Notes under the pieces: generated by a model
What the model saw: the letters and a program-made list of their open reading frames with translations, nothing else
What the model was told of the DNA's origin: nothing
The model's database searches: none
From: Mucilaginibacter sp. L3T2-6
GTDB lineage: Bacteria; Bacteroidota; Bacteroidia; Sphingobacteriales; Sphingobacteriaceae
NCBI RefSeq assembly: GCF_030519355.1
Contig: NZ_JAUMKC010000012.1
Coordinates: 62,001 to 126,000 of the forward strand
Length of the DNA stretch: 64,000 nucleotides
Direction of reading: 5' to 3'
Shown: positions 52,291-60,584 of the stretch, piece after piece
How positions within the stretch are numbered: position 1 is the first letter of the stretch
Layout: every line of letters begins with the position of its first letter
Made by a program: the position numbers and the translations under genes

Positions 52291-54351
52291 TTATTCTACA
52301 ACCGGGAATGCAGAGATCCTTAACCTTGCTCCGCCCATAGGTACAAGGGTGAGCTGCTTTTCAGGCTCAGACGTTTTTACAGGGCTTGCAGGAAGTAAAC
52401 CACACAGGCCATACTGATCAATCTTCCAATCAGGTATTTGTTTGCCGTGTGTTATTAACAAGATTGGCGCATTGGCGTTAGTGAAAGGGTTATTATCCTT
52501 TGGCCATGCACGCTTTTCAACGGTAAATGATGCCGCCGGATTTACTTTGTTAAATAACAATCCATAGTTCCATGCCGATTCAGGATATATCTCGAATGTA
52601 GGCCATTTGGTTGGGTCGGCGGTTGGTTGCCATTTGGCATCGGCTACAGCAACTTCTTTACTGTTAGTATTCTTAACGTATTTCTCATCAATTTTAAGCG
52701 AGAACGTAAGCGGGCCGTAATTTACGCTGATGCTGTTTTTGTTTTTGTCCCACTCGCGCGTTTGTATCTTCATCGGCAGGCGCAGGGTGATCCTGTCGCC
52801 GGTTTTCCATTTGTTATCCAGCTTAATGTATTCGCCGTTTTGGGCATCAACGGCTACCATTTTTCCATTCACCTGCAAAATAGGCGCATCGCACCATTTT
52901 GGTATACGCAGGTAAATGGGGAATGTGTTAACACCTTTGGTAGTCACTTTCATGTCTATCTCATCATTGAATGGATAGTGGCTGGTGCTTTCAATTGTTA
53001 CAGGTGTTCCGTTACCTGCTTTGGCGGTAACTTTTCCCTGAATATAAAGCAGCGCGGCAAGACCATTATCGGGTGTAGCCATCCAGCTATTCTCTGAGTA
53101 ATAAACCCAGCCCGCAGCGTGGTTATGCTGGCAGCACCGGCTGCTGAACGGGTTCATGTTCAGGAACGGACCATCATTATCAATGCCGGGCGCATGGTTC
53201 TTGCTGTCGCTTACCACCATGTTTGGCGCTGTTAAATAGCGAAGGCCGCGGTAATCAGGCATAAAAGCAGCAGGGAAAGTGTTAAATGCAACGTCTTCGC
53301 AATTGTCAGCCCAAAAAGTATCGCCAGTAAACTGCATAAGAAACTCGTCGGAGGTCATTTGCTCCACCATGCCACAGGTTTCTACAGCCTGGCGCGGGTC
53401 GTCATAACCTTTACGGGCATTTTCGTCGGCTCCAAACATGCCGCCGGGCACCTGGCCATAAATATCACGGATCAGCTTAAAATCATTGTAAGATGCCTGC
53501 AGATCAGCCGGCACTTTGCTTTGCATATAATAGGTGGCCGGTTCGCGGAAGGATTGCGCCACATTTACGTTATGCCAATTAGGCAAGTTATTAGCCTGAC
53601 GCCAGTTGGCCGTGTTTTTGTCGATTTTGGTTGCCAGATCCAGCAGCCATTTTTCGCCGGTACGATTGTATAGCCAGTAAACGCTGATCAGGTTGTCGCC
53701 ACCGCGGCTGTTTTCCCAGTAATCTTTTAAAAACAGGTTGTCCGGCACGCTCATTTCATATTTAAAATAAGCGCTCATCAGCTTCAGCACGCGCGGATCG
53801 TTTGAATATTCATAATAGGATTGCAGGCACCATAGCATCGGCATATTGCCCCACAGATCGCGGCGGCCGGGCTTGGTCTCATTCAGCGGACCGAAATCGC
53901 CATTAGCGCGCTGGTTGCGGATAACGGCATCAATCCAGAATTTAGTTTCCTTTAGCATTTTCGGGTCTTTAAGCACATAGGCCATATCGCCATATCCCTT
54001 CAGCCAGTAAGGCAGCTCTTCCCAGCCATATTTGCCGTGACCGCTTTTGTTCACCCAGGCATTATCGGTTTTTGAAAGCCAAACACTGATTTCTCCGAGG
54101 TTGCCGGTAAGGCCGTCGCGCTCCAACTCAAGTTGTTTTTTTAGCCAGCCTCCTGGTTTTATTGCGGTAACCGGCAGTTTAATAAAATACTGTGGTGTTA
54201 ACGGAGCACGGTTTGATACATAATAGCTGTTGTGCTTGTTGTTATCGATCTGCTTTACAGTGGCAGCTGTTTGAGCATTGGCCTGCATAGCCATTGCCGA
54301 AAAGCAAGCCGCCGCAAGCGTTCGATAACTTACTGAAAAGATATTCTTCAT
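52291..54351 (-). CDS. Secreted GH127-type beta-L-arabinofuranosidase
   Basis: A 686-residue glycosidase with signal peptide (1-26, ending ANAQT). The (alpha/alpha)6 barrel has the zinc/nucleophile residues: Glu-Thr-Cys in AVETCGMVEQMTSDEFLMQF and paired Cys in SSRCCQHNHAAGW, matching the Cys3Glu zinc site of GH127, where one Cys is the nucleophile. It probably removes beta-L-arabinofuranose from plant glycans in the periplasm. Alone on the minus strand. Confidence 0.9.
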   Translation of the reverse strand: MKNIFSVSYRTLAAACFSAMAMQANAQTAATVKQIDNNKHNSYYVSNRAPLTPQYFIKLPVTAIKPGGWLKKQLELERDGLTGNLGEISVWLSKTDNAWVNKSGHGKYGWEELPYWLKGYGDMAYVLKDPKMLKETKFWIDAVIRNQRANGDFGPLNETKPGRRDLWGNMPMLWCLQSYYEYSNDPRVLKLMSAYFKYEMSVPDNLFLKDYWENSRGGDNLISVYWLYNRTGEKWLLDLATKIDKNTANWRQANNLPNWHNVNVAQSFREPATYYMQSKVPADLQASYNDFKLIRDIYGQVPGGMFGADENARKGYDDPRQAVETCGMVEQMTSDEFLMQFTGDTFWADNCEDVAFNTFPAAFMPDYRGLRYLTAPNMVVSDSKNHAPGIDNDGPFLNMNPFSSRCCQHNHAAGWVYYSENSWMATPDNGLAALLYIQGKVTAKAGNGTPVTIESTSHYPFNDEIDMKVTTKGVNTFPIYLRIPKWCDAPILQVNGKMVAVDAQNGEYIKLDNKWKTGDRITLRLPMKIQTREWDKNKNSISVNYGPLTFSLKIDEKYVKNTNSKEVAVADAKWQPTADPTKWPTFEIYPESAWNYGLLFNKVNPAASFTVEKRAWPKDNNPFTNANAPILLITHGKQIPDWKIDQYGLCGLLPASPVKTSEPEKQLTLVPMGGARLRISAFPVVE

Positions 54352-54479
54352 TTATAATTGGGTTTGTGAAAACCCAAATTTAGAAAATTAACTGTCAGGC
54401 AAACAATATTCTTGAATATTGCTGAGAGTTTAAGGCGCCTTTGAAAAAATGCATAGGCCTGGCCGGGTGGTTTGGCCGC

Positions 54480-54503
54480 AAAAAAGCCCCGGATTCCGGG
54501 GCT
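54480..54503 (-). terminator. Rho-independent terminator after CsbD gene
   Basis: On the minus strand, AGCCCCGGA pairs with TCCGGGGCT (54503-54485), followed by T-rich bases at 54484-54480. It lies just after the stop of the CsbD gene. Confidence 0.85.
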
Positions 54504-54511
54504 AAATCAAT

Positions 54512-54697
54512 TTACAGATCGTTAAGCCATTTTACCAGCTCGTCGCGGCCTTTGCCGGTTTTTTGCTGAAGCTTGCCCAGCAATTCGTCATCTTTTCCTT
54601 CCTCGCGCACCAGGTCGTCGTCGGTGAGGTCGCCGTAGGCTTGTTTTACTTTTCCTTTCACTTCGTTCCAGGTTCCTCTTAATTTTAAATCGCTCAT
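54512..54697 (-). CDS. CsbD-family stress protein
   Basis: A 61-residue protein. [24 protein letters not shown] is the hallmark of CsbD, and [23 protein letters not shown] follows. In Bacillus the family is part of the general stress regulon; no activity is known. It has its own terminator at 54480-54503 and lies 105 bp from the acs stop. Confidence 0.92.
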   Translation of the reverse strand: MSDLKLRGTWNEVKGKVKQAYGDLTDDDLVREEGKDDELLGKLQQKTGKGRDELVKWLNDL

Positions 54698-54802
54698 GAT
54701 GTTTTTGTTTAATAGATGTGTTTATTAAACAGACGGAACATCATTTGGTTCTTGAACAAATGTTAAAATCGAGCGGCAATACCCTGGAGATTTAATATAA
54801 TC

Positions 54803-56716
54803 CTACAATGCCCCTGCCTTTATCTCGTCAACTACCGCTGGATCGAGCAGTGTCGACGTATCGCCTAAATTGCTGGTATCACCCTCTGCTATCTTCCTTA
54901 ATATACGGCGCATAATTTTGCCAGACCGTGTTTTGGGCAGGCCGCTTACAAACTGTATTTTATCTGGTTTAGCTATAGCGCCAATGATGCGCTGTACCGT
55001 CATCATAATATCTTTGCGGGCAAGCTCTTCATCGCCATGGTGATTAGGGCTGATTACAAAGGCATAAATACCCTGCCCTTTAATATCATGCGGATAGCCC
55101 ACCACAGCCGACTCAACCACGCTGCTGTGCATATTAATAGCATTTTCTACTTCGGCAGTGCCGATCCGGTGACCTGAAACATTCAGTACGTCGTCCACAC
55201 GTCCGGTTATACGGTAGTAGCCATCCTTATCGCGCAAACAGCCGTCGCCGGTAAAGTACATGTCGTGGTAAGTAGCGAAATAGGTTGTGCGGCAGCGCTC
55301 ATGGTCGCCGTATGTAGTGCGCAGCATGCCTGGCCATGGAAATTTAATACACAGGTTTCCGCTTGTGCCGTTGCCTTCTATTTCCTTACCGTTCTCATCA
55401 ACCAGCACGGGCTGAATTCCCGGTAAAGGTAAAGTAGCATAGCCCGGCTTGGTCGGCGTTAACCCTGCCAGCGGCGATATCATGATACCGCCTGTTTCGG
55501 TTTGCCACCAGGTGTCTACAATAGGGCAGCGGCCCTGGCCAATTTTTTCGTCAAACCAGTGCCATGCCTCTTCATTGATAGGCTCGCCTACGGAGCCGAG
55601 TTTTTTTAACGAACTAAAATCCTTACCCTGCAATGCCTCGTCGCCAAAGCTCATCAGCGAGCGGATTGCTGTTGGCGCAGTATATAATATATTGACTTTA
55701 TACTTTTCAACGATATCCCAGAAACGACCGGGTGTCGGCCATGAAGGGATCCCCTCGAACATCACCGTCGTCGCACCCTGGCTGAGCGGGCCATAAGCAA
55801 TATAGCTATGACCGGTTATCCAGCCAATGTCCGCAGTACAAAAATATACCTCACCCGGATTGTATTGGAACACATTAGTAAAAGTATAGCCCGCGTACAC
55901 CATGTAACCGCCGCAGGTATGCACCACACCTTTAGGTTTACCGGTTGAGCCCGAAGTATAAAGGATAAACAACATATCTTCAGCGTCCATTTCTTCGGCA
56001 GGACAGTCAACACTACCCTGTGTTTCCACTCTTTTTATTTCATCTTCCCACCATAGGTCGCGGCCTTTTATCATTGACACCGGCGTGCGGCTGCGGGTTA
56101 GCACAATTACCTTCTCAACCGACGGGCATTGAACCAGGGCATCGTCAATAATTTCCTTTAACTTTATGGGTTTATTTCCACGGAAGCTGCCATCCGCGGT
56201 AATAACCAGTTTGCAGGAAGCATCGTTTATCCTGTCGGCGATGGACTGGGCCGAAAACCCGCCAAAAACAACAGAGTGTATAGCGCCAATACGTGCGCAG
56301 GCTAAAATAGCGATGGCCAGCTCGGGCACCATGGGCATATAAACACAAATACGGTCGCCTTTTTGCGCGCCATTGTTTTTAAGCACGTTTGCAAACTGGC
56401 AAACTTTATCGTGCAGTTGTTTATAGGTAAGTATGCGGTGGTTTTCCTGGGGATCGTTGGGCTCCCAGATAATGGCCGGCTTATCGCCGAGTGTTTCCAG
56501 GTGACGGTCGAGACAGTTTTCAGTAATGTTAAGCTTTGCGCCCTGGAACCATTTAACGCGTGGTTCCTTAAAGTTCCATTCCAGCACTTTGTCCCACTTT
56601 TTGCGCCAGTAAAAATTTTCGGCAATGCCTTCCCAAAATTGTTCGGGCTGCTCTATACTTTGCTGATAAACTTGCTTGTACTCATCAAATGATGAGATTT
56701 TCATTGCGGTCTTCAT
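54803..56716 (-). CDS. acs: Acetyl-CoA synthetase
   Basis: A 637-residue AMP-forming ligase that makes acetyl-CoA from acetate. P-loop-like motif FILYTSGSTGKPKGVVHT, the DTWWQTETGGIM block, TGDGCLRDKDGYYRITGRVDD and the terminal PKTRSGKIMRRILRK, with the Lys that acetylation usually controls, are present. Length is typical. The second Met (residue 5) is an alternative start. Upstream 56717-57128 holds a dispersed repeat. Confidence 0.96.
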   Translation of the reverse strand: MKTAMKISSFDEYKQVYQQSIEQPEQFWEGIAENFYWRKKWDKVLEWNFKEPRVKWFQGAKLNITENCLDRHLETLGDKPAIIWEPNDPQENHRILTYKQLHDKVCQFANVLKNNGAQKGDRICVYMPMVPELAIAILACARIGAIHSVVFGGFSAQSIADRINDASCKLVITADGSFRGNKPIKLKEIIDDALVQCPSVEKVIVLTRSRTPVSMIKGRDLWWEDEIKRVETQGSVDCPAEEMDAEDMLFILYTSGSTGKPKGVVHTCGGYMVYAGYTFTNVFQYNPGEVYFCTADIGWITGHSYIAYGPLSQGATTVMFEGIPSWPTPGRFWDIVEKYKVNILYTAPTAIRSLMSFGDEALQGKDFSSLKKLGSVGEPINEEAWHWFDEKIGQGRCPIVDTWWQTETGGIMISPLAGLTPTKPGYATLPLPGIQPVLVDENGKEIEGNGTSGNLCIKFPWPGMLRTTYGDHERCRTTYFATYHDMYFTGDGCLRDKDGYYRITGRVDDVLNVSGHRIGTAEVENAINMHSSVVESAVVGYPHDIKGQGIYAFVISPNHHGDEELARKDIMMTVQRIIGAIAKPDKIQFVSGLPKTRSGKIMRRILRKIAEGDTSNLGDTSTLLDPAVVDEIKAGAL

Positions 56717-57128
56717 AGTCTATGGAATTGGTGGTGTAAATTAATAATTTTATAGGAGATGTATAAAGCGAAAAGGAACTTTTTAAATTTTTTTAAAAAG
56801 ATTACATCTAAGAAATTGTCCAAAAACGGTTGCCAGTAATTATTACAGGGCATTAGCCCCTTCTAAATCTCCCCCGGTTGGGGAGACTTTAGCTTAGGTA
56901 TATTTTAAGTCCTCCCTTCCGGGGAGGGTTTGAGTGGGGCTAAAACCGGTATATTTATATTTTTAGACAGCTTCTAAGACAATCACATAGTGTTACTAAC
57001 GCACTTAATGTTCAAAACTATCGCTTCAAATAATTTGAAAAAATAATTTAAAACAGTATTGCCTATTTCACTTTAAATCCTGATATTTGCAAACTCTTTA
57101 CAAAAGGGGAGAATTAAAAAGATTTGTC
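56717..57128. other. Intergenic stretch with repeat and promoters
   Basis: A 412-bp gap between the divergent acs and rpmB genes. It holds a C/G-rich imperfect inverted repeat at 56854-56944. Near 57091, GATATTTGC resembles the -7 element (first base differs) and probably drives rpmB. No further gene was found. Confidence 0.6.
56854..56944. repeat. Imperfect inverted repeat, CCCC-type
   Basis: TAGCCCCTTCTAAATCTCCC at 56854-56873 pairs with GGGAGGGTTTGAGTGGGGCTA at its far end (56924-56944), with an inner GGTTGGGGAGACTTT/AAGTCCTCCC pair. It resembles the dispersed CCCCTAAA...TTTAGGGG type repeats seen in Bacteroidota intergenic DNA. No coding sense was seen. Confidence 0.7.
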
Positions 57129-57362
57129 ATGTCAAGAATTTGTGATCTAACAGGAAAAGGATCTTTAGTTGGCAATAACGTTTCAAACTCAAACGTTAAA
57201 ACTAAACGCAGATTTCATCCAAACCTAAAACTTAAGAAGTTTTACATTCCTGAAGAAGATAAATGGATTACCTTAAAGGTTTCTACTTCGGCTGTTAAAA
57301 CCATCAGCAAAAATGGTATAACTGCCTGCATCAATAAATACGTTAAAAAGGGTTATATTTAG
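57129..57362 (+). CDS. rpmB: 50S ribosomal protein L28
   Basis: 77 residues from the ATG at 57129; the frame is open further upstream, but [11 protein letters not shown] is the standard L28 start. [20 protein letters not shown] and [18 protein letters not shown] are usual for the family. It begins the rpmB-rpmG-DUF4295-ftsY run typical of Bacteroidota. Confidence 0.97.
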   Translation: MSRICDLTGKGSLVGNNVSNSNVKTKRRFHPNLKLKKFYIPEEDKWITLKVSTSAVKTISKNGITACINKYVKKGYI

Positions 57363-57416
57363 CAGATAGCTAATTAAGCTGATTGGGTGAGTGGTTGGAT
57401 CCACAAAGCCGGATCG

Positions 57417-57440
57417 CTAGTTCGCTAATTCTCTAATTCA
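57417..57440 (+). repeat. Spacer repeat copy 1 in rpmB-rpmG gap
   Basis: A 24-bp sequence opening CTAGTTCGCTAATTC lies just before the rpmG start and is 21/24 identical to 57692-57715, which lies in the next spacer before the DUF4295 gene. Confidence 0.6.
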
Positions 57441-57452
57441 ATAAATAAAAAG

Positions 57453-57635
57453 ATGGCTAAGAAAGGCAATAGGGTTCAGGTAATTTTAGAGTGCACCGAG
57501 CATAAAACCAGCGGTATGCCTGGTATGTCTCGTTACATTACCACCAAGAACAAAAAGAACACAACTGAAAGACTGGAGTTGAAAAAATTCAACCCTGTTT
57601 TACGTAAAGTAACTGTTCATAAAGAAATTAAGTAA
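57453..57635 (+). CDS. rpmG: 50S ribosomal protein L33
   Basis: A 60-residue ribosomal protein. [18 protein letters not shown] and [22 protein letters not shown] are standard L33. It sits 90 bp after rpmB and before the DUF4295 gene, an order conserved in the phylum. Confidence 0.97.
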   Translation: MAKKGNRVQVILECTEHKTSGMPGMSRYITTKNKKNTTERLELKKFNPVLRKVTVHKEIK

Positions 57636-57691
57636 TTTGTTGATTGGGTTGATTTGTTGATTAAGTTAACGCTGTCCAAATCACTGATTAA

Positions 57692-57715
57692 CTAGCTCGC
57701 TAATTCACTAATTAA
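57692..57715 (+). repeat. Spacer repeat copy 2 before DUF4295 gene
   Basis: CTAGCTCGCTAATTCACTAA opens a 24-bp copy of the element at 57417-57440, again located just upstream of the next start codon (57722). Confidence 0.6.
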
Positions 57716-57721
57716 TAAGAC

Positions 57722-57877
57722 ATGGCAAAGAAAGTAGTTGCAACCCTGAAAACCGGAAAGGGCAAAGAGTTTTCGAAAGTGATAACAATGGTTAAATCAC
57801 CACGTACCGGCGCTTACTCATTTAAAGAGCAAATCGTTCCTAACGATAACGTTAAGGACGCGATTAACGGAAAATAA
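57722..57877 (+). CDS. DUF4295 small protein
   Basis: A 51-residue basic protein beginning MAKKVVATLKTGKGKEFSKV and containing VKSPRTGAYSFKEQIV. It is short, so it is easily missed, but its place after rpmG and its Lys-rich start match the DUF4295 family, conserved next to rpmG in Bacteroidota. It may be ribosome-associated; that is inferred from context. Confidence 0.93.
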   Translation: MAKKVVATLKTGKGKEFSKVITMVKSPRTGAYSFKEQIVPNDNVKDAINGK

Positions 57878-57901
57878 CTGTTAATTTAAGCATAAAAATA
57901 C

Positions 57902-57936
57902 AAAAGCCATCTTGTTTACACGGGAAGGCTTTTTTT
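57902..57936 (+). terminator. Likely terminator after DUF4295 gene
   Basis: AAAAGCC (57902-57908) pairs with GGCTTTT (57927-57933), followed by T to 57936. It ends the ribosomal protein transcript ahead of ftsY. Confidence 0.75.
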
Positions 57937-57940
57937 ATTT

Positions 57941-58035
57941 GATGTGCGGACGCGTGATTGTGCGGATAGCGAATTGACATAGAAAAAACTCAATTGCGCT
58001 TATAAATCCGCACATTTGCATATCCGCACATTCGT
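57941..58035. repeat. Imperfect inverted repeat before ftsY, TGTGCGGAT type
   Basis: A ~30-bp left arm containing GATGTGCGGA and TTGTGCGGATA is an imperfect inverse of the right arm AATCCGCACATTTGCATATC and CGCACATTC. It is related to elements at 22688-22737 and 46107-46150. Confidence 0.65.
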
Positions 58036-58049
58036 ACATTAAAAAACAC

Positions 58050-59015
58050 ATGGGATTATTCGATTTTTTTAAAAAAAAGGAAGCTACCCCGCAGGAGCAG
58101 GAGGCGCTGGATACAGGGCTCGAAAAAACCAAGGATAACTTTTTTTCAAAAATAACCAAAGCCGTTGCCGGCCGGTCCACCATCGATGATGACGTGCTCG
58201 ACGACCTGGAGGAAGTACTGGTAACCTCGGACGTTGGCGTTAAAACCACGCTGAAGATAATTGAGCGTATACAGGCCCGCGTTGCCCAGGATAAATATGT
58301 AAGCACCGCGGAGTTGAATTCGCTTCTTAAAGACGAAATTCAAAAACTCCTGGCCGAGAATAACAGTAACGATTTCACCAATTTCGAATACGGCGATCAT
58401 AAGCCTTATGTAATTATGGTGGTGGGCGTAAACGGTGTGGGCAAAACCACTACCATCGGAAAGCTGGCCAATAAATTAAAACAAGCGGGTAATAAAGTAG
58501 TATTAGGCGCTGCCGATACTTTCCGCGCTGCCGCCGTTGCCCAGATACAGCTTTGGGGCGAGCGCGTTGGCGTAAAAGTTGTAGCGCAGGCTATGGGTTC
58601 TGACCCAGCCTCCGTAGCCTATGATACCCTGCGCTCTGCGGTAGCCAATGGCGACGATGTGGCAATTATTGATACAGCCGGCCGTTTACATAATAAAGTA
58701 GGCCTGATGAACGAGCTTACCAAGATCAAAAACGTAATGCAGAAGGTAGTCCCTGGCGCTCCGCACGAAATATTGCTGGTACTGGATGCCTCAACCGGTC
58801 AGAATGCCATTGAGCAGTGTAAGCAGTTTACCGAAGCAACCGATGTGAATGCGCTGGCACTAACCAAACTGGATGGTACAGCCAAAGGCGGTGTGGTAAT
58901 AGGGATAAGCGACCAGTTTAAAATCCCGGTAAAATATATTGGTGTTGGTGAAGGTGTAAATGATTTGCAGCTGTTTGACAGGCAGGGGTTTGTGAATTCA
59001 TTATTTAAACAATAA
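58050..59015 (+). CDS. ftsY: Signal recognition particle receptor FtsY
   Basis: A 321-residue SRP GTPase. The N-terminal N-domain is followed by the G1 loop GVNGVGKTTTIGKLAN near residue 126, DTFRAAAVAQ, DTAGRLHNKVGLMNEL, and TKLDGTAKGG. The A-domain is short and acidic residues are few, as is usual for the phylum. It docks ribosome-nascent-chain complexes at the inner membrane. A dispersed repeat lies 4 bp downstream. Confidence 0.97.
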   Translation: MGLFDFFKKKEATPQEQEALDTGLEKTKDNFFSKITKAVAGRSTIDDDVLDDLEEVLVTSDVGVKTTLKIIERIQARVAQDKYVSTAELNSLLKDEIQKLLAENNSNDFTNFEYGDHKPYVIMVVGVNGVGKTTTIGKLANKLKQAGNKVVLGAADTFRAAAVAQIQLWGERVGVKVVAQAMGSDPASVAYDTLRSAVANGDDVAIIDTAGRLHNKVGLMNELTKIKNVMQKVVPGAPHEILLVLDASTGQNAIEQCKQFTEATDVNALALTKLDGTAKGGVVIGISDQFKIPVKYIGVGEGVNDLQLFDRQGFVNSLFKQ

Positions 59016-59019
59016 AAAA

Positions 59020-59119
59020 CTTTGTCATTGCGAGGAACGAAGCAATCTCGTCGCCTTGCCTTGCGGACTATGCATATTGACGAGGTTGCCGCGCTCGTTC
59101 CTCGCTCGCAATGACAAAG
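59020..59119. repeat. Inverted repeat, TCATTGCGAGGAACGAAGC type
   Basis: Left arm CTTTGTCATTGCGAGGAACG (59020-59039) continues AAGCAATCTCGTC. Right arm GACGAGGTTGCCGCGCTCG leads to CTCGCTCGCAATGACAAAG at 59101-59119. The arms are imperfect inverses, making a ~100-bp dispersed repeat of a type found in many bacterial genomes. It fills most of the ftsY-rimO gap. Confidence 0.82.
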
Positions 59120-59143
59120 CGGGAAGATAAAGTGTGAAAGTAC

Positions 59144-60478
59144 ATGAAAACAAAATCAGTAAGCAGGCCAGAAATACAGACTAAACCCCGTGTAAACGTG
59201 GTAACACTCGGCTGCTCTAAAAACGTATACGACTCTGAAGTGCTGATGGGCCAGCTGAAAGGCAATAGCTTTGATGTAGTGCATGAGGCCGAAAGGGTTG
59301 CCAGCGATGATATTATCGTTATAAATACTTGTGGCTTTATAGATAACGCCAAGCAGGAATCGATCGATACTATTCTGCAATACAGCGAACTGAAAGAGCA
59401 GGGCAAAGTGGGGAAAGTAATTGTTACCGGGTGTCTGTCTGAACGCTACAAGCCTGAACTGGAAGCCGAAATTGCCAACGTAGATTCATGGTTCGGTACA
59501 AATGACCTGCAAAACCTGTTGAGCTCTGTCGGAGCAAATTATAAGCACGAGCTGATCGGCGAGCGCCTGTTGACCACCCCTAAACATTTCGCTTACTTTA
59601 AGATCGCAGAAGGCTGTAACCGCCCGTGCTCGTTTTGCGCTATCCCGCTGATGAGGGGCAAACACCTGAGCACACCAATGGAACAATTGGTGAAAGACGC
59701 ACAAGCCCTCGCCAAAAACGGCGCCAAAGAACTAATACTTATTGCCCAGGATTTAACCTATTACGGCCTCGACCTGTATGGCAAACGTAACCTGGATGAA
59801 CTATTGCGGCGCTTAAGCGACGTTAATGGCATCGAGTGGATACGTTTGCAGTATGCCTATCCGTCCGGCTTTCCGATGGAGATCCTGGATGTGATGAACG
59901 AGCGCGAAAATATCTGTAAATACATGGATATGCCTTTGCAGCACATTAGCGATAACATGCTTAGATCCATGCGCCGCGGAACCACCAAGCAAAAAACTAT
60001 CGACCTGGTAAACCAAATCCGCAATAAAGTGCCGGGTATTGCTATGCGCACCACGCTCATCACCGGCTATCCCGGCGAAACTGAGCAGGATTTTGAAGAA
60101 ATGGCGGAATGGGTTGAAGAAACCAAATTCGACCGTCTGGGATGTTTTACTTATTCCCACGAGGAAAAAACCCACGCCTATTCGTTAGTTGATGATGTTC
60201 CGGAGGAAGTGAAGCAGGACCGTGCCGATGCGATAATGGAGATTCAGCAGGGCATTAGCTTCGATAAAAACCAGGAGAAAATCGGCCGGACATTTAAAGT
60301 TTTGGTTGATAAAAAGGATGGAGATTATTTTGTCGGCCGTACGGAATTTGATTCGCCGGAGGTTGATAATGAAGTGCTGATTGATGCTTCGCAAGATTAT
60401 GCAACCATCGGCGGTTATGTAAACGTACAGGTTGATACCGCCGAGGACTTTGACCTTTATGGACATATTGTAAAATAA
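59144..60478 (+). CDS. rimO: Ribosomal protein S12 methylthiotransferase RimO
   Basis: A 444-residue radical SAM enzyme that methylthiolates an Asp of S12. The N-terminal UPF0004 domain has Cys in LGCSKNVYDSEVLMG, NTCGFIDNAKQE and VTGCLSERY. The radical SAM cluster is GCNRPCSFCAIP (C-x3-C-x2-C). A TRAM domain closes the protein. Length typical. Follows ftsY across the repeat. Confidence 0.96.
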   Translation: MKTKSVSRPEIQTKPRVNVVTLGCSKNVYDSEVLMGQLKGNSFDVVHEAERVASDDIIVINTCGFIDNAKQESIDTILQYSELKEQGKVGKVIVTGCLSERYKPELEAEIANVDSWFGTNDLQNLLSSVGANYKHELIGERLLTTPKHFAYFKIAEGCNRPCSFCAIPLMRGKHLSTPMEQLVKDAQALAKNGAKELILIAQDLTYYGLDLYGKRNLDELLRRLSDVNGIEWIRLQYAYPSGFPMEILDVMNERENICKYMDMPLQHISDNMLRSMRRGTTKQKTIDLVNQIRNKVPGIAMRTTLITGYPGETEQDFEEMAEWVEETKFDRLGCFTYSHEEKTHAYSLVDDVPEEVKQDRADAIMEIQQGISFDKNQEKIGRTFKVLVDKKDGDYFVGRTEFDSPEVDNEVLIDASQDYATIGGYVNVQVDTAEDFDLYGHIVK

Positions 60479-60543
60479 ATCCGTTTCATACACAGGCTGT
60501 TGGTTTTAGAAATTTAAAATTTAAATTCGGCTTTGTTTTATCC

Positions 60544-60580
60544 CGGATTTAAATCCGAAATCGAAAATCCGACATCCGAG
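60544..60580. repeat. Palindrome and ATCCGA repeats before bshC
   Basis: A perfect 14-bp palindrome CGGATTTAAATCCG (60544-60557) is followed by two further ATCCGA copies near 60567-60579. It lies immediately upstream of the bshC start. Repeat or regulatory nature is unresolved. Confidence 0.5.
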
Positions 60581-60584
60581 ATCC

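Noticed and set aside
57087..57128. Longer rpmB start
   Set aside because: The extra N-terminal residues do not match L28, whose conserved start is MSRICDLTG at 57129.
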